This document shows, piece by piece, positions 21,816-27,589 of a stretch of DNA of 27,589 nt. This DNA is from a virus, in IMG/VR virus record IMGVR_UViG_3300022918_000028, positions 1 to 27,589 of that record; one strand, written 5' to 3'. The notes beneath the pieces are model-generated. The model was given only the letters and a program-made list of their open reading frames with translations. It ran no database searches and was not told the origin of the DNA. The position numbers were made by a program, and so were the translations under genes. Each line of letters begins with the position of its first letter. Position 1 is the stretch's first letter.

Positions 21816-22046
21816 ATGAATGAAAAACAAAGTATTAGTATCGGTTCTATTGTTCATTATATGCGCAATGTTTCCTCTGGTGGTGAGTATATGCCAGAGC
21901 TTAGTCCAGCGGTGGTGACTGCTATACATGATGATGGCGATTGTCAGCTCTTTGTAATGAATCAAAACGGAGTTTATTTCTGCAAATCCGCTTATTCAGA
22001 TATGCCAAAACCTGGTTATTGGTCGTGGCCTGTTTCGGTCCTTTAA
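21816..22046 (+). CDS. Small phage protein of the GSIVHY...WP family
   Basis: A 76-aa product from ATG 21816, with AAGG about 10 bases upstream (GTG 21813 is adjacent). The order I-G-S-I-V-H-Y, P-A-V-V-T-A-I-H-D-D-G, L-F-V-M-N-Q-N-G and P-G-Y-W-S-W-P matches a widespread short phage protein with conserved H-Y, P-A-x-V-T and a Trp-Pro end. Its function is not known to me. It ends 57 nt before the beta-helix gene. Confidence 0.62.
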   Translation: MNEKQSISIGSIVHYMRNVSSGGEYMPELSPAVVTAIHDDGDCQLFVMNQNGVYFCKSAYSDMPKPGYWSWPVSVL

Positions 22047-22103
22047 TCCCTTGTGTTATCATTGCCTGGCGTAAGATTTTAACTCTGAAAGAAAGGCTAA
22101 TGA

Positions 22104-24233
22104 ATGTTAAAACGAGCGGCTCAGTATCTTTTATTATCCACTCTATGCCCCATCCCAATAGCTTTTGCCTCTGCACCTCAACCCCTTTGGACCTCTCAGC
22201 CTGTAGCACCCGGGGAATCTGTTGTGGTCGCTTTAGCGCAAACAAGCGACAAGTCCAAGGTTGAACTTTCTCAATTACCTAATGATTCTTGCGGCGGCCC
22301 TTTAAGTGGTATGCAATGCGCTGACTGGAAAACCCCGGCAGTGGCGCTCATTAATGGCGTAGAATCTGAATTTCAAGTTCCTGCCGATTGGCCTGTGGGT
22401 ATGTATTCATACAGAATACAAGAAGGCACTACATGGAGTGATCCAGCTTTCATTAACAAGGCAGAAGTCTGGTTTATCCAAGGTGACAAGGGTAAGACCG
22501 CAACGCCAGGCGGCTGGTTGCAAGTCCATGGCAAAGCACTCTCACTGCCTGGGAAGCAATATCCTTGGATAGCACTTGTCTCCAATAATAAGATTGTGGC
22601 AAAGGTACCAGCCTCTGGGGGTAAGCTTAGCAATACTTACCGTCAACGTTTTACGCTTCCTGACAACTTGCCTGAGGGTTCCTATAAGGTTTACGTTAGC
22701 AACGGATATGGAGGTGCACAGGGATGGACTTTGTATTCCAACCAAGGTTCCTTCGGTGAGCAGATTGAAACGATCAATATTGCAAAGTACACTGAGCCTA
22801 CAAAAGAAATCTTGGTGAAGGATCAAGAAGGAAACAACTGGGACGAAAAGATGGCGGCGGCTCTAAAGCAAGCTGCATCTCAAGGCGGCGCGATTGTCAC
22901 ACTGCCTGAAGGGTATCTCTACTTTAATCAACAGATCAGAATGCCAGAGAACAGCGTCTTGAGAGGTGCAGGACAAGAAAAGACCTACGCTATTTTTGCC
23001 CAAATGCCACCGGATGGCTGTAACTCGGTTATGGGAACTATGCTTTGTGGGCAGCCTCTACCGGGTGACAAGCAAGCAGCGCTTCGTGTATCTGACCTAA
23101 CCCTTTATTCGGGCCAAGACATAGGCACTTGTGCTTTCTTCGGACGTACTGACATTCCTGGATATATGCGTAGAGTCAATTGTGTGTTCCCAAATCAATC
23201 TGGAGGGGACGCAAAAAACTACTGGAAGACCTTTTCTGCTCACCCGTTGGTATCTGCTGTCCTCTTAAAATACGTTAACAACGTTGAGATTAGCGACTCG
23301 TCCCTAGATTGTCGCGGTGGCGTGCAGTTTGTTAGCCAAGCCGCTAACACTAGTAGCGGCTACCTACGTATGGAGCGCAATAAAGTTCGTTATCGCGATA
23401 ACGATTACCGCACTTGGGGCGGAAATGAAAATGTGATTTATGAGAACAATACAATCATCTACGCAGGCAACTGGGGGGACAACGGATATACCGCCGCAAT
23501 GAACGCCAACCCTGGCCTATGGTTCTCAGCTTACGCCTCTAACACGCGTGACTTGTATTTTGGGAACAATGTAAACATTCAAGAAGATCGCACGGTCGCA
23601 ATGAATGGCTCACAAGGAATCACGGTTGACGGCAACTACAACGCATACAAGGGAGGGATCAGCGTTAATGGTGACACCATTACTCTTGCTTCGGTCCCTA
23701 ACGAAGGAGGCAATTTAAGCGGCGGTTCTTTTGTTGCTATTATAGACGGACTTGGCAAAGGTCAATGGCGTACAACTACCGACCGATTTAACGGCAAGCC
23801 TAGCGTCAAGATCAATGCTCCTTTTACAATTTCACCTGACCAGACGTCGGTAGCTGTTGTATCGAGGTTTATTGGTCGAGGCTTGTTTGTTTATAACGAC
23901 TTTGCGGCTCGTCCTTACTTCGGAATTTACTACCCATCGGTCGACATTGTGTTTGCTTACAATACGAATTTAGGTGGAAACATGGCGGGGCAAAATCGCG
24001 GTGGTAGTTCCACGCATTGGGGAGACACAAAAGGATTAGCTTGGAACGTTGAGATAACAGGCAACCAAATAACTTCGAAGAACTGGGCATTTACAAACTA
24101 CATAAGCTTGCCAAATCAACAGATCTACGGACAGGTATATAGGAACAACTATTCCCCGGTTGGTATTACCTATGCTCTGCGTCCTGCTAATGGCGTGGCA
24201 AGTATCTCTGAGGGTAACAAGGGTGGTAATTAA
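22104..24233 (+). CDS. Secreted right-handed beta-helix (pectin-lyase-like) protein
   Basis: A 709-aa protein with AAAGG about 7 bases before its ATG. It starts with a clear Sec signal (M-L-K-R-A-A-Q-Y-L-L-L then A-F-A-S-A, cleavage around residue 22). Residues about 25-215 look like two beta-sandwich domains (W-F-I-Q-G-D-K-G-K-T-A-T-P-G-G-W-L-Q-V-H-G-K-A is IPT-like). From about 240 on a parallel beta-helix begins: A-L-K-Q-A-A-S-Q-G-G-A-I-V-T-L-P-E-G-Y-L-Y-F, then V-L-R-G-A-G, D-C-R-G-G-V-Q-F, E-N-N-T-I-I-Y. This is the architecture of exported polysaccharide-binding or -degrading proteins. A signal peptide is unusual for a virion protein, so a host-expressed exported product is more likely than a tailspike. 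Confidence 0.78.
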   Translation: MLKRAAQYLLLSTLCPIPIAFASAPQPLWTSQPVAPGESVVVALAQTSDKSKVELSQLPNDSCGGPLSGMQCADWKTPAVALINGVESEFQVPADWPVGMYSYRIQEGTTWSDPAFINKAEVWFIQGDKGKTATPGGWLQVHGKALSLPGKQYPWIALVSNNKIVAKVPASGGKLSNTYRQRFTLPDNLPEGSYKVYVSNGYGGAQGWTLYSNQGSFGEQIETINIAKYTEPTKEILVKDQEGNNWDEKMAAALKQAASQGGAIVTLPEGYLYFNQQIRMPENSVLRGAGQEKTYAIFAQMPPDGCNSVMGTMLCGQPLPGDKQAALRVSDLTLYSGQDIGTCAFFGRTDIPGYMRRVNCVFPNQSGGDAKNYWKTFSAHPLVSAVLLKYVNNVEISDSSLDCRGGVQFVSQAANTSSGYLRMERNKVRYRDNDYRTWGGNENVIYENNTIIYAGNWGDNGYTAAMNANPGLWFSAYASNTRDLYFGNNVNIQEDRTVAMNGSQGITVDGNYNAYKGGISVNGDTITLASVPNEGGNLSGGSFVAIIDGLGKGQWRTTTDRFNGKPSVKINAPFTISPDQTSVAVVSRFIGRGLFVYNDFAARPYFGIYYPSVDIVFAYNTNLGGNMAGQNRGGSSTHWGDTKGLAWNVEITGNQITSKNWAFTNYISLPNQQIYGQVYRNNYSPVGITYALRPANGVASISEGNKGGN

Positions 24234-24258
24234 TTAGTTGAGCGTGATATAAGGGTTC

Positions 24259-24295
24259 TAGCGCTGAGATTTTCGCACCCTCGGTTTCAGCGCTA
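24259..24295. terminator. Bidirectional terminator between converging genes
   Basis: TAGCGCTGA (24259-24267) and TCAGCGCTA (24287-24295) form a perfect 9-bp stem with a 19-nt loop. It lies between the beta-helix gene (+) and the nuclease gene (-), and the nuclease stop codon is inside the right arm. T-runs are weak. Confidence 0.6.
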
Positions 24296-24790
24296 ACCTT
24301 TCTCTAGATACCGGGTGAGCTTTTCTAGCTTCTCGTATTCTTTTCTCGCCGCATCATAGAGCATGCTAGCCACATATAGCCCTCCCAATCGAGCATCACC
24401 GGCATAAAAAATGGGTAGACCCTGCCTAGCCCAGCTTACTATTGATCCTCTCACCTGATTTTTAGTTATCTTGCTTTTAGGATTTTTGATCTTCCAAGCT
24501 TCCATCTCTATGTCGATGGCATTTGCTTCTATGACTAAAGCTCGTACGGGATAAGCTAGAAGCCTAATCACATTTTCATCAAAACGTTTACGTTCTCCTC
24601 CGACGCACTGGACTAGATCGGCTAAAGACTTTCGCTCTATTTGTATATGGTGTTCTAGACCCTCAACGCTGTAATCGCCTGCATCAAGCTTGGCAGTAAT
24701 GGTTCTAAGCGGGCTGAGATCGAATGGTGTTTGCTCTCTAGTGTCTATGATAGCCGTAAACTGTGAGGCTGGCGGTGCGGTTTTCTTCAT
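24293..24790 (-). CDS. ERCC4/XPF-type nuclease
   Basis: A 165-aa nuclease from ATG at 24790-24788, with GAGGG a few bases upstream; the longer open frame to 25177 is antisense to SSB and is rejected. The ERCC4 core is clear: I-I-D-T-R-E-Q-T-P-F (residues 13-22), D-A-G-D-Y-S-V-E-G, and I-E-R-K-S-L-A-D-L, the G-D-x(n)-E-R-K-x3-D metal-binding motif. Such nucleases cut branched DNA; phage versions are found with recombinases and SSB. It diverges from SSB, separated by 109 nt that must hold both promoters. Probably acts with the RecT-like protein in recombination or with the replication fork. Confidence 0.88.
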   Translation of the reverse strand: MKKTAPPASQFTAIIDTREQTPFDLSPLRTITAKLDAGDYSVEGLEHHIQIERKSLADLVQCVGGERKRFDENVIRLLAYPVRALVIEANAIDIEMEAWKIKNPKSKITKNQVRGSIVSWARQGLPIFYAGDARLGGLYVASMLYDAARKEYEKLEKLTRYLEKG

Positions 24791-24899
24791 AGAGCCCTCA
24801 GTGCTGATTAAATTTATAACACTAGACCGTATTGATTTGGCACTTGTCGAAAAAAAAACTAACATCTGCGACTCTAAACGAAAGCAGGGGAGTTGAGCT

Positions 24900-25304
24900 A
24901 TGAATAGAGTTGAATTATTCGGTCGTCTAGGCGGAGACCCAGAAGTAAAAACGACAAATGACGTGACCGTCGCCAAATTCTCGATTGCAACGACAGAAAA
25001 ACGCAAAGAGGGCGAGCATACCGAATGGCACCGCATCGTAGCATTTGGTAAACTTGCCGAAGTTTGTGGTAAGTATTTAAGCAAGGGTAGGCAGATTGTC
25101 CTTGAAGGCAAACTATATACCCACAAATGGCAAGATAAGGTTGGCTCAACCCATTGGACCACCGAAGTCATAGCCAAAGAGATTCATTTTATATCTGAAG
25201 GCCGCAAAGAGGGAGCAGAACCCAATTATCCTGTTCCTGATTTTAAGAAAAACGAACCTGCAGATAATAAGGATGATGTAAATATTGAGGATATTCCCTT
25301 CTAA
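24900..25304 (+). CDS. ssb: Single-stranded DNA-binding protein
   Basis: A 134-aa SSB with AGGGGAG 7 bases before its ATG. It starts M-N-R-V-E-L-F-G-R-L-G-G-D-P-E-V, then F-S-I-A-T-T-E, E-W-H-R-I-V-A-F-G-K-L-A-E and K-G-R-Q-I-V-L-E-G-K-L-Y-T-H-K-W, the standard bacterial SSB OB fold (residues 1-105). The tail is acidic and ends D-I-P-F, the tip that recruits partner proteins. Shorter than E. coli SSB (178 aa) because of a short linker. It protects ssDNA for the phage primase-helicase and the RecT-like protein. Confidence 0.95.
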   Translation: MNRVELFGRLGGDPEVKTTNDVTVAKFSIATTEKRKEGEHTEWHRIVAFGKLAEVCGKYLSKGRQIVLEGKLYTHKWQDKVGSTHWTTEVIAKEIHFISEGRKEGAEPNYPVPDFKKNEPADNKDDVNIEDIPF

Positions 25305-25329
25305 ATTTACTTATAAAAGGGCTGGCTAA

Positions 25330-25698
25330 ATGGAATCAGGAGAAACTAAAGCGCCTGGTAAATCTGCCAAGCCCAAGTCTCGGGCAAAGCTTGACCCTGA
25401 AATTCTAGCTATTAGAAATTCGTCATACGAAGAGTTTATGGGTATTTGTCACAAGTACGGCTTGAGTACGCGCCGAGATTTGGACAAAGAGCTTAAGCGC
25501 ACCGACATAACCATGTTCGAGCTCATATGTCGGAGCATGGTCAAGCGCGCCGCTGAGGGTGACAAGGACGCTAGGAAAGAGTTACTTGATCGTCTCTGGG
25601 GCAAGGTGAGAGATAGACAAGTCGAGACGGGCGCTAGCGAAGGCTTTGCATTGGCTTATGATCCATTCCTTAAAGCCAAGGCCGAGGTCAAGGTTTGA
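25330..25698 (+). CDS. Small terminase subunit (probable)
   Basis: A 122-aa protein with AAGGG before its ATG. Basic, Lys/Pro-rich N-terminus, then helical segments (Y-E-E-F-M-G-I-C-H-K-Y-G, M-F-E-L-I-C-R-S-M-V-K-R-A-A-E-G-D-K-D-A-R-K-E-L-L-D-R-L-W-G-K), the pattern of small subunits with an N-terminal DNA-binding part and a central oligomer helix pair. It overlaps the large terminase start by 4 nt. Called mainly from position and pattern. Confidence 0.75.
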   Translation: MESGETKAPGKSAKPKSRAKLDPEILAIRNSSYEEFMGICHKYGLSTRRDLDKELKRTDITMFELICRSMVKRAAEGDKDARKELLDRLWGKVRDRQVETGASEGFALAYDPFLKAKAEVKV

Positions 25699-27056
25699 AT
25701 GTCACCACGCCTACGATAGAAACCTTTGATCCTACGATCATTCCCTACCAGGCGCAGGTGATCAGGGACATCTACCAGAGCTATGATTACTCTCTGGGTG
25801 CTCATGAGGTGCTGCTCTCGGGCTCTGTGGGCTCTGCTAAATCGATTCTCATGGCTCACATAGCCATCAGGCACTGTCTTGAAACGCCAGGCGCTCGCGT
25901 GCTCGTTGGTCGAAAGGCTATGCCTGACCTCAAATCGACGATCTTCCTAAAGATACTTGAGCATTTAGACGGTAGGTTCTTAAAGCAGGATAGGGACTAC
26001 TGGGTTAACTCGACGATTGCTAGCATTGTGTTTAGGAACGGCTCAGAGATCATCTCTCGGTCGTGGTCGGACAAGAGATATAAGAAGCCTCGCTCCTTGG
26101 AACTAAGCATGGCGATCATCGAGGAGCTCACCGAGAACAACGAGGAGGACAAGGAGGTTTATCTTGAGATCTTTATGCGTCTACAGCGTTTACCGCACGT
26201 CCCGCATCAGGTGATCATCTCTGCTACGAACCCGGATAGTCCTAGTCATTGGGCTTATAATCATTTTATCGCCAGCGCTTCACCAACTCGTCATGTTTAT
26301 TATAGCTCGACTGAAGACAACCCATTTCTACCTAAGCAGTACATCGCTCAGCTTAAGCGTGATCTAGACCCTAAGCTTGCGTTGCGTATGATTTACGGTC
26401 AGTGGGTCGAAATACAAGGCGAGGTTATTTACTATCAGTACAGCCATGAAGAGCAATTTATAAATGCCTCTTATGAGATAGACCCCAAATGGCCTATTCT
26501 ATTAAGCTGGGACTTCAACATAGGAGAGGGCAAGCCTATGTCTCTTGTCTTCTGCCAGTACGATCAGGTCAATGATATCTTTCACGTCTTCAATGAGGTT
26601 GTGATACATGGAGCTCGTACAGCTGACACCATTGAAGAGGCCGATAACCGCGGCTTGCTCAAGGCCAATTGGAACTATGGCGTGTGCGGTGATGCAACAG
26701 GTTCTAGTCGAAATACCCGCTCCGTCCAAAGTGATTACGACATTATCCGCAAAGAGCTATCCAACCGAAGCCTTGCATTCAAATACATGGTCCCGTCGAG
26801 TAATCCTCCCGTTCGGCAAAGGCATAACATAATGAATGCATACTGCTTGAATATGCAAAAGCGCCGTCGGATCTTTGTCTACAAAGACGCTCCCACGGCT
26901 GATAAAGGCTTGAGGCTCTCAAAGCTTAAAAAGGGTTCAGGGTATATTGAGGATGATACGCCCGCGTATCAGCATATAACTACTGCTATTGGTTATGCGG
27001 TTATGTTTACCTATAATAGCATGAACAGAAGACAACAAAGCACGACGAGGCTATAA
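25695..27056 (+). CDS. terL: Large terminase subunit
   Basis: A 453-aa DNA packaging motor. It starts at TTG 25695 within the preceding stop (TTGA overlap). Walker A G-S-V-G-S-A-K-S is at residues 43-50, Walker B M-A-I-I-E-E at 139-144 with the catalytic Glu, and a coupling-motif-like I-I-S-A-T-N-P near 175. The nuclease domain begins L-L-S-W-D-F-N-I-G (about 271) and contains V-C-G-D-A-T-G (about 335), the acidic residues that cut DNA. It packages DNA through the portal encoded next. Confidence 0.93.
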   Translation: MNVTTPTIETFDPTIIPYQAQVIRDIYQSYDYSLGAHEVLLSGSVGSAKSILMAHIAIRHCLETPGARVLVGRKAMPDLKSTIFLKILEHLDGRFLKQDRDYWVNSTIASIVFRNGSEIISRSWSDKRYKKPRSLELSMAIIEELTENNEEDKEVYLEIFMRLQRLPHVPHQVIISATNPDSPSHWAYNHFIASASPTRHVYYSSTEDNPFLPKQYIAQLKRDLDPKLALRMIYGQWVEIQGEVIYYQYSHEEQFINASYEIDPKWPILLSWDFNIGEGKPMSLVFCQYDQVNDIFHVFNEVVIHGARTADTIEEADNRGLLKANWNYGVCGDATGSSRNTRSVQSDYDIIRKELSNRSLAFKYMVPSSNPPVRQRHNIMNAYCLNMQKRRRIFVYKDAPTADKGLRLSKLKKGSGYIEDDTPAYQHITTAIGYAVMFTYNSMNRRQQSTTRL

Positions 27057-27060
27057 TCCT

Positions 27061-27589
27061 ATGCTTGAACCTAACGCCATCTATGAAATGGTTAAATGCA
27101 ACTCTGACCTCTTATGTCACAACGAAATTCTTATAGACATATTCGAGGGAAACTTGCTTACCTATATCGCTAAAGATATGGACAGGCAGTTTGACGATAG
27201 AATGCTAAAAGATTGTATGGCTCGCGTTGTTCCTATCAATATTCTGCCAAAAATAATTGATAAGCTCACAAATATTTATCAGACAACTGTTACCCGTGAA
27301 GTATTTAATGGTGCCAAGAAAGATGAAGATCTTCTTGCTTGGTATATCGACAAGCTCGATATAAATGCAGTTTTTAATGATGCAAACGAAATGTTTAATC
27401 TCACCAAAACAGCGCTAATCCAGCCTTTTGTATATGATAAACAGCCCTGTGTAAGAGTTATTTTAAGCGATAAATTTGTAGTTTATTCAACTAATCCTGT
27501 TAAGCCCGCTGAACCTACTGGCATTATATTGCTCATGGGAAAACGAGATGATGTCGATATTTACTACCATTACACGGCAGATAAAATTG
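27061..27589 (+). CDS. Portal protein, N-terminal part (runs off the window)
   Basis: An open frame from ATG 27061 to the window edge, 176 codons, 4 nt after the terminase stop. The translation starts M-L-E-P-N-A-I-Y-E-M-V and contains N-I-L-P-K-I-I-D-K-L-T-N-I-Y-Q-T-T-V-T-R-E-V-F, a helix pattern found near the start of many portal proteins, and F-N-D-A-N-E-M-F-N-L-T-K-T-A-L-I-Q-P-F-V. Position after the large terminase is the normal place for portal. No stop codon within the window. Confidence 0.82.
   Translation, partial: MLEPNAIYEMVKCNSDLLCHNEILIDIFEGNLLTYIAKDMDRQFDDRMLKDCMARVVPINILPKIIDKLTNIYQTTVTREVFNGAKKDEDLLAWYIDKLDINAVFNDANEMFNLTKTALIQPFVYDKQPCVRVILSDKFVVYSTNPVKPAEPTGIILLMGKRDDVDIYYHYTADKI

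Noticed and set aside
21922-22264. Overlapping frames on both strands near the start of the beta-helix gene
   Set aside because: They overlap the GSIVHY-family gene and the signal peptide region of the beta-helix gene and lack binding sites.
24791-25177. Extended N-terminus of the ERCC4 nuclease frame
   Set aside because: The upstream part is antisense to ssb and has no homology-like features, while ATG 24790 has GAGGG directly upstream and begins the conserved domain at the expected distance.

Overview
This window looks like part of a tailed double-stranded DNA phage (siphovirus-type) or an excised/circular prophage infecting a Gram-negative bacterium. Supporting signs are the dense, mostly co-directional small genes with ATGA-type overlaps, a complete long-tail module with a tape measure protein, a terminase/portal start at the right edge, a GH108 endolysin, and predicted lipoproteins and a Sec signal peptide that imply a Gram-negative envelope. 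The contig appears to be opened inside the structural module: portal is at the right end and tail genes are at the left end, so the capsid genes should lie between them outside the window. No integrase, tRNA, CRISPR array or insertion sequence was recognised.

Layout. 1-8290 (+): end of a probable major tail protein, a tail assembly chaperone pair joined by a -1 frameshift, tape measure, three baseplate/tail-tip proteins and a tail fibre. 8301-9530: a tiny membrane peptide, a 14-bp inverted repeat, two minus-strand small genes (one cold-shock-like), one plus-strand gene and a minus-strand ribbon-helix-helix protein. 9531-10908 (+): a non-coding promoter region, a small helical protein, the endolysin and a small secreted peptide. 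11057-12247 (-): a small gene and a RecT-like annealing protein. 12313-12328 is a palindromic operator candidate facing an XRE regulator. 12358-17145 (+): regulator, many small early genes (including a two-TM peptide and a Pro/Asp-rich lipoprotein), an AEP-like primase, a structured non-coding region, and a P-loop replicative helicase/ATPase.

17150-17502 holds a dense array of the heptamer CTCCTCA (both orientations) around an AT-rich core, the best candidate for a replication origin. 17509-22046 (+) carries cargo and small genes: an SPFH/prohibitin-like lipoprotein, a GT-B glycosyltransferase, a DUF1737-like pair with 13645, an Ea22-like protein and a coiled-coil protein. 22104-24233 encodes an exported beta-helix protein. 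24293-25304 holds an XPF/ERCC4-type nuclease (-) and SSB (+). 25330-27589 holds small terminase, large terminase and the start of portal.

Together, primase + helicase + SSB + origin-like array suggest autonomous replication, and RecT + ERCC4 nuclease + SSB a recombination set. The most unusual parts are the iteron-like array, the three-way-junction RNA/DNA structure between primase and helicase, the frameshift cassette with slippery site and stimulator hairpin, and the envelope-directed cargo (SPFH lipoprotein, glycosyltransferase, secreted beta-helix).
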